A stretch of DNA of 64,000 nucleotides, taken from contig NZ_SODU01000001.1 in NCBI RefSeq assembly GCF_004366075.1, positions 2,687,134 to 2,751,133 on the forward strand, in the 5' to 3' direction. A program made the position numbers and the translations under genes. This DNA comes from Kribbella pratensis (GTDB lineage: Bacteria > Actinomycetota > Actinomycetes > Propionibacteriales > Kribbellaceae). The notes beneath the pieces are model-generated. The model saw only the letters and a program-made list of their open reading frames with translations, made no database searches and had not been told where the DNA came from. Positions within the stretch are counted from its first letter, which is position 1. Each line of letters starts with the position of its first letter. This document shows, piece after piece, positions 52,184 to 60,620 of this stretch.

Positions 52184-52198
52184 TGATTTTCATTTCCA
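52184..52198. promoter_or_regulatory. Candidate Zur box
   Basis: The minus strand reads TGGAAATGAAAATCA, matching 12 of 15 positions of the actinobacterial Zur palindrome TGAAAATGATTTTCA, including the TG/CA ends and AATGA core. It lies 26 bases before the permease start. Confidence 0.4.
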
Positions 52199-52223
52199 GG
52201 CGATTTCTGCCAGCATTCCGCCC

Positions 52224-53258
52224 ATGACAACGGCCGAGCAGCACACCGCGGAGTCGCCTGAGTCGTCTGAGTCGTCTGAGTCGTCTGAATCCTCGGAGTC
52301 GCCTGGCTCGTCGATCGCGTTCACGGCGACGCTGGTGCTGCTGGTCGGTGCGGCGTTGTTCGGGCGGCGGGTCTTCGCCGGCTGGTTCACCGACGACGGG
52401 ATCCGGACCTGGGCGACGATGTTCGTCGGCGTGACCGTGCAGGCGCTGCCGTTCCTGGTGCTCGGCGTACTGCTCTCGGCCGCCCTCACCGCGTTCGTCC
52501 CGGCGTCGTTCTTCGCGAAGGCCCTCCCGAAGCATCCCGCCCTCGCCGTACCGGTGGCCAGCGCGTCCGGGGTCGTGCTCCCGGGCTGCGAGTGCGCCTC
52601 GGTCCCGGTGTCCGCGGCGTTGATGAACCGCGGCGTCACCCCGGCCGCGGCGATCGCGTTCCTGCTGTCCGCGCCGGCGATCAACCCGGTCGTACTGGCT
52701 TCGACCGCGGTGGCGTTCCCGGGTCAGCCGAAGGTGGTGGTCGCCCGCGCAGTGACCTCGCTCGCGGTATCGATGATCCTCGGCTGGCTGTGGCTGCTGA
52801 CCGGCAAGGGCGGGTCGTGGCTGAAGATGCCGAAGAACCGGCACGCGCACGACGACCCCAAGTTCGACGTGTTCCGGTCCGCGATGCTCCACGACTTCCT
52901 GCACGCCGGCGGGTTCCTGGTGGTCGGCGCGGCGGCCGCGGCCACGTTGAACGTCGTCGTCCCGCGGGCCTGGCTCGATCACGTCGCCGGGAATCTCCTG
53001 CTGTCGGTGGTGATCCTCGGGCTGCTCGCCGTACTGCTGGCGATCTGTTCCGAGGCGGACGCGTTCGTGGCGGCGAGCCTGACGCAGTTCTCCCTCACCG
53101 CGCGGCTCGCGTTCATGGTGGTCGGCCCGATCGTCGACGTGAAGCTGATCGCCTTGCAGACCGGAACGTTCGGCCCGAAGTTCGCCGTACGTTTCGCACC
53201 CGCCACCTTCGTGGTCGCCCTCCTCGCCAGCCTGCTGATCGGATGGTGGTTGTTTTGA
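52224..53258 (+). CDS. COG0701 / UPF0718-type permease
   Basis: A 344-residue protein with about eight helices. A Ser/Glu-rich N-terminus (TTAEQHTAESPESSESSESS) precedes the first helix. The motif VVLPGCECASVPVSAALMNR, followed by GVTPAAAIAFLLSAPAINPV, is the signature of DUF318 permeases, with its Cys pair. A His-containing cytoplasmic loop (KNRHAHDDPKFD) lies between halves. The substrate is unproven; a metal is suspected. It is coupled to the TIGR03943 gene. Confidence 0.9.
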   Translation: MTTAEQHTAESPESSESSESSESSESPGSSIAFTATLVLLVGAALFGRRVFAGWFTDDGIRTWATMFVGVTVQALPFLVLGVLLSAALTAFVPASFFAKALPKHPALAVPVASASGVVLPGCECASVPVSAALMNRGVTPAAAIAFLLSAPAINPVVLASTAVAFPGQPKVVVARAVTSLAVSMILGWLWLLTGKGGSWLKMPKNRHAHDDPKFDVFRSAMLHDFLHAGGFLVVGAAAAATLNVVVPRAWLDHVAGNLLLSVVILGLLAVLLAICSEADAFVAASLTQFSLTARLAFMVVGPIVDVKLIALQTGTFGPKFAVRFAPATFVVALLASLLIGWWLF

Positions 53259-53941
53259 AGCGCAACGTTGCCGGGTTGGTGATTGTGTTCGTCGGGGCTG
53301 CGATGGTGCAGCTCACGACGTCCGGGACGTACTTGCGGTACGTGAAACCCGGGATGCGGTGGATGCTGCTCGCGGCCGGTGTCGTGCTGATCGCGCTCGC
53401 GGTGACCGATGTGGTCGTGCGGTCCCGCCAGACCCATGACCACGGTCTGCCCCGCGCCGCCTGGCTGCTCCTCGTCCCGGTCTTCGCGCTGCTCGTCGTG
53501 GATCCGCCCGCGCTCGGTGCGGATGCCGCACAACGGCAGTCACCGGTCGCCGCGAAACCGGCCAAACCGGCCGAGCCGCAGGGCAACGCGTACTGGGGTG
53601 ACGAGTCGCACGGCCCCAAGCCCATCGCGGTCCGCGACTACTCGGTCTGGGCGGTGTGGGAGAAGGAGACGATGCAGGGCCGGTCGTTCCAGCTGACCGG
53701 TTTCGTCACGCCGGCGAAGAACGGCGTCTGGTACGTGACCCGTATCGGCCTGACCTGCTGCGTCGCGGACGGTACGGCGTTCATGGTCGAGGCACGCGGT
53801 CACGCCGCGCCGCCGAAGAACCAATGGATCATGGTGACCGGCAAGTGGGCCGAGCCGACCAAGCGCGTCGACGGTGACGTCGCCGCGCTCACGGTCGACA
53901 CGGTCAAACCGGTCACCGCGCCGGTCAACCCCTACGAGTAG
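53243..53941 (+). CDS. TIGR03943 / COG3689-type membrane protein
   Basis: A 232-residue protein with three N-terminal helices (VAGLVIVFVGAAMVQLTTSG, MLLAAGVVLIALAVTDVVV, LLLVPVFALLVVDPP) and a soluble OB-like C-terminal domain containing FQLTGFVTPAKNGVWYVTRI and the Cys pair in LTCCVADG. This family is regularly encoded next to the COG0701 permease. The start overlaps the permease stop by 16 bases. Its 3' end overlaps the convergent serpin-like gene. Confidence 0.88.
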   Translation: MVVVLKRNVAGLVIVFVGAAMVQLTTSGTYLRYVKPGMRWMLLAAGVVLIALAVTDVVVRSRQTHDHGLPRAAWLLLVPVFALLVVDPPALGADAAQRQSPVAAKPAKPAEPQGNAYWGDESHGPKPIAVRDYSVWAVWEKETMQGRSFQLTGFVTPAKNGVWYVTRIGLTCCVADGTAFMVEARGHAAPPKNQWIMVTGKWAEPTKRVDGDVAALTVDTVKPVTAPVNPYE

Positions 53942-54975
53942 TTCACCCAACCCGCAACGACGGGCACACCGGTCGGTCGATGTACGGCGATGAAGCCGAA
54001 CGGCCGCTCGAGGTTCACGTACAGCGACTTGGCGCCCAACGCCGCGCCCGCGGCCATGGCCATCGCGGTGACCGCGGCCGCCTCGAATCCGGTCGCCGAG
54101 AAGCGCGCCATCACCGCCTGTCGCGCCTGGCCGATCGCCAACGGCTGCGGGCTCAGCCCCGGGAAGTGCCCGCTGCTCGCGTCCGACGCCGACGCCAGCC
54201 CGAACACCTCGGGATGCTGCAGCAGATCATGCTCCGCCTCGATCTCGAAGTACGGCATCGACAGTACGACGGTCGGCTGCATGGACTCGATGACCTCAAC
54301 ACCGGGCGCCGACCGCTCCGCGGCGAGCACCTCGGAGCCGCACACCCCTTCCCCGTCGAGCTCCAACGCAGCGGACAGAACAGACGCACGCCCACCATCA
54401 CCGACCACGAGCCGTACGTCGAACTCGCCGGTGCCGCGCACTGTCACCACGGTCAACGGACCCGCCGCGCTGTCGTGCACCCGCAAGCTGTCGAGGTCCG
54501 TATCCGCCCGGCTCAACCACCGCCGATCGTTTCGCGGGTACTCGTCGAACGGCAACGCCCACTCCGTCTTCAGCACCAATGCCGACGCGAGCACCAGCAA
54601 CACCTCAGGCGTGAGCTGGACCGGCATCCGCTGGAGCAGCCCGTCCGTCTGCTCGACCACCCACGCGTCGAGTGCGGCGCGATCGGTCAGCGTCCCGCGC
54701 ACCTCCGGCGGCAGGAACCGGTCCACGCCGGGCTGCAGCTCGACCTCCGGTCGCGTCCACAGCCCCAGCGCCATCCGAAGCTCGGGAGCCTCCAGCAGAC
54801 CGCCGTACCGTCCGCCCGCGGCCTCGGCCAGCTCGGTGTGAGCAGGCTCGTCCGCGACCTCGGCCAGCATCGCGAGCAACGGCTGGACGCCGAGACCGGA
54901 GATCACGGTGCTGTCCTCGCCGGGCAGTTCGGCGATCCATCGAGCGGTCAGGCGACCGACTTGAGATGCGTCCAC
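53932..54975 (-). CDS. Serpin-family protein 2 (no signal peptide)
   Basis: A 347-residue paralogue of the protein at 50906. LPGEDSTVISGLGVQPLLAM aligns with the same segment there, FSATGFEAAAVTAMAMAAGA is the hinge and reactive-loop region, and RPFGFIAVHRPTGVPVVAGW is the terminal signature. The loop residues differ (MAAGAALGAKS against MTRAAMVTRQER), implying different target specificity if inhibitory. The GTG start has AGGA upstream. It diverges from the flavin reductase gene. Confidence 0.78.
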   Translation of the reverse strand: MDASQVGRLTARWIAELPGEDSTVISGLGVQPLLAMLAEVADEPAHTELAEAAGGRYGGLLEAPELRMALGLWTRPEVELQPGVDRFLPPEVRGTLTDRAALDAWVVEQTDGLLQRMPVQLTPEVLLVLASALVLKTEWALPFDEYPRNDRRWLSRADTDLDSLRVHDSAAGPLTVVTVRGTGEFDVRLVVGDGGRASVLSAALELDGEGVCGSEVLAAERSAPGVEVIESMQPTVVLSMPYFEIEAEHDLLQHPEVFGLASASDASSGHFPGLSPQPLAIGQARQAVMARFSATGFEAAAVTAMAMAAGAALGAKSLYVNLERPFGFIAVHRPTGVPVVAGWVNYS

Positions 54976-54997
54976 TCACACATCCTGGCCTATCACC

Positions 54998-55015
54998 GTT
55001 TCATTCGCATGAAAC
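54998..55015. promoter_or_regulatory. Palindrome spanning a start codon
   Basis: GTTTCAT-TCGC-ATGAAAC is a perfect inverted repeat with 7-base arms, and the right arm contains the ATG of the flavin reductase gene (55009). It may act as an operator, or as an RNA hairpin hiding the start. Confidence 0.5.
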
Positions 55016-55662
55016 GCACAGTCGAGCCCAAGGTCCTGTACTTCGGTACGCCGGTAGTCCTGATCAGCTCCTGCAACCCCGACGGCACCACGAACCTCGC
55101 CCCGATGTCGTCCGCCTGGTGGCTCGGATACACCACGATGCTCGGCATGGGGACGAGCGCCCAAACTGTGAAGAATCTCGTCGAGCGGCCGGAGATCGTG
55201 CTGAACCTGGTCGATCCGGACATGGTCGCCGCGCTCGACCGGATCGCGCTGCTGACCGGGTCGGAGGAGATGTCCGAGTCGAAACGGGCACGCGGGTACC
55301 GGTACGTGCCGGACAAGTTCGCCGCCGGCGGCCTGACCCGCGAGCCGAGTGAGCTGTCCGGCCTGGATTCCGTCCAGGAGAGCCCGATCAACCTCGAGGG
55401 CCGGATCGAGGCGATCAACGAGATCGGTGGACCGGATTCGCACCTGTGCGCGCTGGAGATGAAGGTCGAGCGGGTCCGGGTTCGCGAGGACCTGCTGATG
55501 AGCAACGACCGCTACATCGACCCGCTGCGGTGGGATCCGCTGATCATGAAGTTCACCGAGTACTTCGCGGGCGGCGCTCCGGCGTACCCCTCATCACTCG
55601 CGCGCGGGTGGCAGATGCCCCCGATGGTCAGCCTGACTTCGCCAGGACCAGGGACTCCGTAG
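55009..55662 (+). CDS. Flavin reductase-like domain protein
   Basis: A 217-residue FMN-binding split-barrel protein. GTPVVLISSCNPDGTTNLAP, followed by MSSAWWLGYTTMLGMGTSAQ, is the flavin-binding core, and TVKNLVERPEIVLNLVD continues the family pattern. It belongs to a group annotated as flavin reductase or FMN-binding oxidoreductase. No ribosome site is visible. The 3' end overlaps the EamA gene by 35 bases. Confidence 0.85.
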   Translation: MKRTVEPKVLYFGTPVVLISSCNPDGTTNLAPMSSAWWLGYTTMLGMGTSAQTVKNLVERPEIVLNLVDPDMVAALDRIALLTGSEEMSESKRARGYRYVPDKFAAGGLTREPSELSGLDSVQESPINLEGRIEAINEIGGPDSHLCALEMKVERVRVREDLLMSNDRYIDPLRWDPLIMKFTEYFAGGAPAYPSSLARGWQMPPMVSLTSPGPGTP

Positions 55663-56527
55663 TCAGCGGAGTCGAACGCCGCCTGATGATCGTGCAGGCC
55701 ATGCCGCCGATCACCAGTGCGGCGGCGATCGCCTGCTGCAGGCCGACCGCCTCACCGCGCAGCACCCACGCGGCGGACATGCCGACGACCGGAACCAGCA
55801 GCGAGAACGGTGCGACGGTGCTGGCGTCGTACTGCCGGAGCAGGTAGCCCCAGACGCCGAACCCGAACAGGGTCGCCCCGAAGGCGAGGTACGCGATCGC
55901 GCCGATACCGCTCAGGTCGATCGCGCGAATCGCATCGACATCGGTCTTCGGGCCCTCGGTGAGAAGGGACAGGACCAGCAACGGTACGACGGCGACGGCG
56001 CTGACCCACACCATGAAGCGCAAGGTGTCCGGCGGCTTCGCGTACCGGGTGATCGTGTTGGCCACACCCCAGAACCCGGCCGCGACGATCACCAGCACCA
56101 GTGCTGCCAGCGGCGCCGACAGCTTGCGGTCGAGGACGATCAGCAGGATCCCGACACAGGCGATGACGATGCCGAGGAGCTGCGCGGGCCGCGGCCGCTC
56201 CCGCAGTACGGCGATCGCGAACAGGACCGTGAAGATCACCTGACTCTGCAGCACGAGCGACGACAGGCCGGCCGGTACGCCGTGGTCCATCGCGATGAAC
56301 AGCAACCCGAACTTCGCGACGCCGAGAGCGAGGCCGACGCCCACGACGTACCGCCAGGCGACGCGTGGTTTACCGAGCAGGAAGATCGCGGGGACGGCCG
56401 CGAAGAAGAACCGGAGCGCGGACAGCAGGAGCGGCGGCATGCCTTCGAGACCGACCTCGATCACGACGAAGTTGATGCCCCAGACAACGACGACGGCGAG
56501 GGCGAGGAGCAGGTCACGAGGCTTCAT
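55628..56527 (-). CDS. EamA-family (DMT) transporter
   Basis: A 299-residue, ten-helix carrier made of two EamA repeats, starting LLLALAVVVVWGINFVVIEV. LQSQVIFTVLFAIAVLRERP ends repeat one, and FSLLVPVVGMSAAWVLRGEA ends repeat two. Members export amino acids or metabolites. It diverges from the LysR gene at 56601, the classical regulator and exporter arrangement. Confidence 0.92.
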   Translation of the reverse strand: MKPRDLLLALAVVVVWGINFVVIEVGLEGMPPLLLSALRFFFAAVPAIFLLGKPRVAWRYVVGVGLALGVAKFGLLFIAMDHGVPAGLSSLVLQSQVIFTVLFAIAVLRERPRPAQLLGIVIACVGILLIVLDRKLSAPLAALVLVIVAAGFWGVANTITRYAKPPDTLRFMVWVSAVAVVPLLVLSLLTEGPKTDVDAIRAIDLSGIGAIAYLAFGATLFGFGVWGYLLRQYDASTVAPFSLLVPVVGMSAAWVLRGEAVGLQQAIAAALVIGGMACTIIRRRSTPLTTESLVLAKSG

Positions 56528-56600
56528 ACGGTCCAGTGTCGGCCGGAGTACACTTAAGGACCAGCACTGATTGCTACCGCTAACGATGTAGGAGCGCTAC

Positions 56601-57509
56601 ATGATCGATCTCGCTCGGCTCAAGGCACTGCACGCGGTGGCGCAGTACGGATCGGTCAATCGGGCGGCCGAGGTGCTCGGCTACACGCCGTCCGCGGTGT
56701 CGCAGCAGCTGGCGAAGCTGGAACGGGAGACCAGGACAACGCTGATCGAGCGGCAGGGGCGCGGGATCGTGCTGACCGACGCGGCCCAGCAACTGGCGTC
56801 GACGGCGGCGCGGATTCTCGAGCTGGTCGAGGACGCCGAGCTCACGCTGGAAGAGCAACGCGGTCAGGCCATTGGGACGCTGAGCATCGCTGCGTTCCCG
56901 ACCGCGGCGCGCGGACTGTTGCCGCCCGCTCTTGCGCGATTGGTCGACGAGCACCAGCAACTGGATGTCCGGGTGCTCGAGACCGACCCGTTCGAGGCAG
57001 TGGCCGCCGTCAACCGCGGCGAGATCGACATCGCGATCGTCCACGACTGGCACAACACCCCACTCGGTCTGCCCGACGGCTTGTCGCGGGTGAAGCTCGG
57101 CTCTGATCCCGCCGACGTACTGGTGCCGGCGACGCATCGCCTGGCGGGCAAGGAGTTCGTCCGCGCGGAGGACCTCGTCGGCGAGCGGTGGATCTGCCAG
57201 CCGGTCGGGTCGATCTGCCACGAGTGGCTGATCCGGACGATGCGCCGCGCGGGCGTCGAGCCGGAGGTCGCGTACTCCGTCGCGGAGTACCAGACCCAGC
57301 TGGCGATGCTCGCCCGCGGCCTCGGCATCGGCCTGCTCCCCCGGCTCGGCCGCGGCCCGCTCCCCGACGGCGTGGTCGTCGTACCGCTGCAACCCGCACC
57401 GAGCCGCCGCCTGTACGCCGTTTGGCGCACAACCACGTCCCGCCGCCCGGCGATCACCGTCACGCTCGCGACCCTCAAAGCAGCCTGGCCGGATCGCGAC
57501 ACGGCCTGA
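56601..57509 (+). CDS. LysR-family regulator
   Basis: A 302-residue regulator with the LysR winged helix at about 3-62 (LARLKALHAVAQYGSVNRAA, then VLGYTPSAVSQQLAKLERE) and a periplasmic-binding-like effector domain from about 90. It is divergent from the EamA exporter across 73 bases and probably controls that gene in response to the exported compound. Confidence 0.93.
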   Translation: MIDLARLKALHAVAQYGSVNRAAEVLGYTPSAVSQQLAKLERETRTTLIERQGRGIVLTDAAQQLASTAARILELVEDAELTLEEQRGQAIGTLSIAAFPTAARGLLPPALARLVDEHQQLDVRVLETDPFEAVAAVNRGEIDIAIVHDWHNTPLGLPDGLSRVKLGSDPADVLVPATHRLAGKEFVRAEDLVGERWICQPVGSICHEWLIRTMRRAGVEPEVAYSVAEYQTQLAMLARGLGIGLLPRLGRGPLPDGVVVVPLQPAPSRRLYAVWRTTTSRRPAITVTLATLKAAWPDRDTA

Positions 57510-57536
57510 TCACTATTGATCACCTTGCGCGACCGA

Positions 57537-57595
57537 TTGACAGCGTTCCGCGCTTGCCGCTACGTTCACCTGAACTATTAGGAAACCTTCCTAAT
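57537..57595 (+). promoter_or_regulatory. Glycanase promoter with ROK/CsnR-type operator
   Basis: TTGACA (57537-57542) and TACGTT (57561-57566) form a promoter with 18-base spacing. Just downstream, ATTAGGAA-ACC-TTCCTAAT at 57577-57595 is a perfect palindrome closely resembling the TTAGGAAAGTTTCCTAA operators of ROK repressors such as CsnR of streptomycetes. Placed over the start of transcription, it would repress by roadblock. Confidence 0.65.
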
Positions 57596-57627
57596 CATCC
57601 TCCCCGACGCCCCCTCGGAGGAAGTTC

Positions 57628-59517
57628 ATGATCCACTCTCTCGTGGCCGGCGCCCTGCTGGCCGTATCGACCCTGGTGCCGACACCAGCGCAGACCCAGG
57701 CCGTTGCCGACGACACTCCGGTCGGCCGCAACGGCCAACTGCACGTCTGCGGCACCAAGCTCTGCAACGAGCGCAACGAGCCCGTCCAGCTGCGCGGCAT
57801 GAGCACCCACGGCCTGCAGTGGTACGCCAACTGCGTCAAGACCGCCTCGCTGGACGCCCTGGCGAACGACTGGAAAGCCGACATCCTGCGCATCTCCATG
57901 TACGTGCAGGAGGACGGTTACGAGACCGACCCGGAGAAGTTCACCAACCTGGTCAACACCTACATCGAGGAGGCGACCAAGCGCGGTCTGTACGCGCTGG
58001 TCGACTGGCACCAACTCGACCCGGGCGACCCGAACGAGAACCTCGGCCTGGCGAAAACCTTCTTCACCGAGATCGCCGAACGGCACAAGGACAAGAAGAA
58101 CATCATCTACGACATCGCCAACGAGCCGAACGGTGTCAGCTGGGCCGGCATCAAGTCGTACGCCGAGCAGATGGTGCCGGTGATCCGGGCCAAGGACCCC
58201 GACGGCGTGATCTTCGTCGGCACCCACGGCTGGGCGTCGCTCGGCGTCTCCGACGGCGGCAGCGAGGCCGACGTCATCGACGACCCGGTGAACGCGACGA
58301 ACCTGATGTACACGTTCCACTTCTACGCCGCGTCGCACCAGCAGGAGTACTTCGACGCCCTGTCCCGCGCCGCGGACCGGATCCCGTTGTTCGTCACCGA
58401 GTTCGGCACCCAGACGTACACCGGTGACGGCGGCAACGACTTCACCTGGTCGCAGAAGTACCTGGACTTCCTGGAGAGCAAGCAGATCGGCTGGACCAAC
58501 TGGAACTTCTCCGACGACTTCCGCTCCGGCGCGGTCTTCAAGGAAGGCACCTGCAGCGGCGAAGACTTCACCGGTACGACGATGCTCAAACCGGCCGGTG
58601 TGTGGATCCGCGACCACATCCGCAACCGGACCGCCTCCACCGTCACTACCGACGTCAGCACGTCCGCCGAGCTCAAGGCAGCGCTGACCGCCGCCAAGCC
58701 CGGTGACACGATCAAGCTTGCCGACGGCACCTACACCGGCAACTTCAAAACCACGGTCGACGGCACCTCGTCGGCGCCGATCACGCTGACCGGCTCGTCG
58801 AACGCCGTACTGCAGGCCGGCGGCGGTTACGGCCTGCATCTCGACGGCGCGTCGTACTGGAACGTCAAGGGCATCACGGTGACCGGCGGCCAGAAGGGCA
58901 TCATGATCGACGGTGCCACCCACGTCACGATCGACGGCGTGACAGTGCACGGGCTGGACATGGAAGGCGTGCACTTCCGCAACAGCAGCACGTACGGCGT
59001 GATCAAGAACTCGCGCATCTACGACACCGGCAACGACGGCCGCGGGATGGGCGAGGGCGTGTACGTCGGCAGCGCGGGCGGCACCTCGGACAAGTCCGAC
59101 CGCGTGCAGATCCTCGGCAACACGATCGGCCCGGACGTTGGTGGCGAGGCGGTCGACGTCAAGGAGGGCACGACCGGCGGACTCGTCTCCGGCAACAGCT
59201 TCGACGGCCGCGGCCTCACCGGCGCGAACTACGACGACAGCTGGATCGATGTCAAGGGCAACAACTATGTGATCGAGAACAACACCGGCAAGAACACCAC
59301 GAACAACGGGTACGAGACGCACACCCAGCAGTCCGGCTGGGGGTGCGGGACCGTTTTCCGCGGGAACACGTCCGACCTGACCGGCGCCACCGGGAGCGGA
59401 CGGTACGCGTTCAACATCACCAACTACAGCGCCTCCAGCTGCAAGGTCACCATCGACCGCAGCAACACGATGACCGGCGGGAAGGCACTGGCCAACCCAG
59501 GGATCCCGGTCACCTGA
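57628..59517 (+). CDS. Secreted GH5 endoglucanase fused to a right-handed beta-helix domain
   Basis: A 629-residue exported protein. The signal peptide is about 1-25. A GH5 (probably GH5_2) domain spans about 33-333, with acid/base Glu166 in YDIANEPNGV and nucleophile Glu258 in FVTEFGTQ, plus DWHQLDPGDP. From about 340 a pectate-lyase-like parallel beta-helix follows (GDTIKLADGTYTGNF; GVKNSRIYDTGNDG-like turns; HLDGASYWNVKGITVTGGQK). GGAGGAAG precedes the ATG. The fusion of a cellulase with a beta-helix suggests attack on mixed cell-wall polysaccharide. A ROK-type operator lies upstream. Confidence 0.92.
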   Translation: MIHSLVAGALLAVSTLVPTPAQTQAVADDTPVGRNGQLHVCGTKLCNERNEPVQLRGMSTHGLQWYANCVKTASLDALANDWKADILRISMYVQEDGYETDPEKFTNLVNTYIEEATKRGLYALVDWHQLDPGDPNENLGLAKTFFTEIAERHKDKKNIIYDIANEPNGVSWAGIKSYAEQMVPVIRAKDPDGVIFVGTHGWASLGVSDGGSEADVIDDPVNATNLMYTFHFYAASHQQEYFDALSRAADRIPLFVTEFGTQTYTGDGGNDFTWSQKYLDFLESKQIGWTNWNFSDDFRSGAVFKEGTCSGEDFTGTTMLKPAGVWIRDHIRNRTASTVTTDVSTSAELKAALTAAKPGDTIKLADGTYTGNFKTTVDGTSSAPITLTGSSNAVLQAGGGYGLHLDGASYWNVKGITVTGGQKGIMIDGATHVTIDGVTVHGLDMEGVHFRNSSTYGVIKNSRIYDTGNDGRGMGEGVYVGSAGGTSDKSDRVQILGNTIGPDVGGEAVDVKEGTTGGLVSGNSFDGRGLTGANYDDSWIDVKGNNYVIENNTGKNTTNNGYETHTQQSGWGCGTVFRGNTSDLTGATGSGRYAFNITNYSASSCKVTIDRSNTMTGGKALANPGIPVT

Positions 59518-59523
59518 CGAGCT

Positions 59524-59553
59524 CCCCGGCCGTCCCTGCCCGGGCGGCCGGGG
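59524..59553 (+). terminator. Terminator of the glycanase gene
   Basis: CCCCGGCCG (59524-59532) pairs with CGGCCGGGG (59545-59553) around a 12-base loop, seven bases past the stop codon. Confidence 0.75.
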
Positions 59554-59580
59554 CCAGGTCCGGCTGGCCCGCCCCGTCAG

Positions 59581-59612
59581 CCGGGCCGCCTGTCCGCCGG
59601 GCCGCCTGTCCG
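59581..59612. repeat. Exact 16-base tandem duplication
   Basis: CCGGGCCGCCTGTCCG occurs twice in succession between the two converging genes, with a partial third unit after it. Confidence 0.9.
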
Positions 59613-59637
59613 GCAGGTACGCCGCCTGGCCAGCGCT

Positions 59638-60519
59638 TCAGCGGGGCCGGCCGGCGGGGTGCTTGGCCGGGGCGGCGACGATCTGGCGGAGTTTGCCCTC
59701 GGTCTCGTCGTCGAGCGCGGTGTACACGGTCGCCCGGGTCGGCCCGAGTTGCGACAGCCACAGGTTGACCGGCTCGATCCGGAGGATGCCGTACCCGTCG
59801 ATCTCCAGCATTTTCGTCCGCGTGCTCGGCGCCGCCACGTCGTACCGCTCCCAGAGCTCCGCGAAGTACGGCGAGCTGTTGAGCAGACCTTGGATCAGGT
59901 CCTGCCAGAGCGCTTCGCCGACGTGCTCCGCGGACGCTGCGCGGAACGCCGCGACCATGTGGTGCTTGGTCATCTCCGCATCGACGAAACTGCACATCCA
60001 GTCGTCGGAGACGAAATTCAGCCAGAGCAGGTTCCGCTCTTCGACCGGCACTTCGTTGAGGTCGAGGACCACTTTGCAGTACGCGTCGTTGAACGCGAGG
60101 ATGTCGTACCGCGTGTTCAGCACCAGCGCCGGGTACGGCGAGACCGCGTCGAGCGTCTTCTGGACCGACGAGGGCAGCGCCGTACACACGCCCGGCGACG
60201 GGCCGAGCTGGAGCCCGGCCAGCCGGTACAGGTGGTTGCGCTCCTGCCGGTCGAACCGCAGCGCCGTCGCGATCGCGTCCAGGACCTGGGCGGACACGTT
60301 GATGTCGCGGCCTTGCTCGAGCCACGTGTACCAGGTGACGCCGACTCCCGCCAGCAGCGCGACCTCCTCGCGCCGCAGTCCCGGCGTACGGCGGCGGCCG
60401 CCCGGAGCGAACCCGACCTCGTCGGGCCGGATGCGCTCTCGCCGGCTGCGCAGGAACACCCCGAGCTCCCGCCGCTGCGCCGTGGCGGTTCTGTCGGTGG
60501 CTGCTGGGACAGTGGTCAT
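59638..60519 (-). CDS. XRE-family regulator with MmyB-like domain
   Basis: A 293-residue protein. The helix-turn-helix spans about 15-85 (GVFLRSRRERIRPDEVGFAP, TPGLRREEVALLAGVGVTWY) and the MmyB-like domain begins near YPALVLNTRYDILAFNDAYC. This class commonly represses a divergent transporter or dehydrogenase. The MFS gene at 60621 is 101 bases away in the opposite direction and is the likely target. The ATG at 60519 gives the usual N-terminus. Confidence 0.92.
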   Translation of the reverse strand: MTTVPAATDRTATAQRRELGVFLRSRRERIRPDEVGFAPGGRRRTPGLRREEVALLAGVGVTWYTWLEQGRDINVSAQVLDAIATALRFDRQERNHLYRLAGLQLGPSPGVCTALPSSVQKTLDAVSPYPALVLNTRYDILAFNDAYCKVVLDLNEVPVEERNLLWLNFVSDDWMCSFVDAEMTKHHMVAAFRAASAEHVGEALWQDLIQGLLNSSPYFAELWERYDVAAPSTRTKMLEIDGYGILRIEPVNLWLSQLGPTRATVYTALDDETEGKLRQIVAAPAKHPAGRPR

Positions 60520-60620
60520 GGTTCCATCATGGACACAGGCACAACCGGGTGCCAGGTGCTGCGAGTAATAGGATAAGCAGGCTCTCACCACCAGGCTCTG
60601 AGTGCGCGCAGGCTGGGGCC

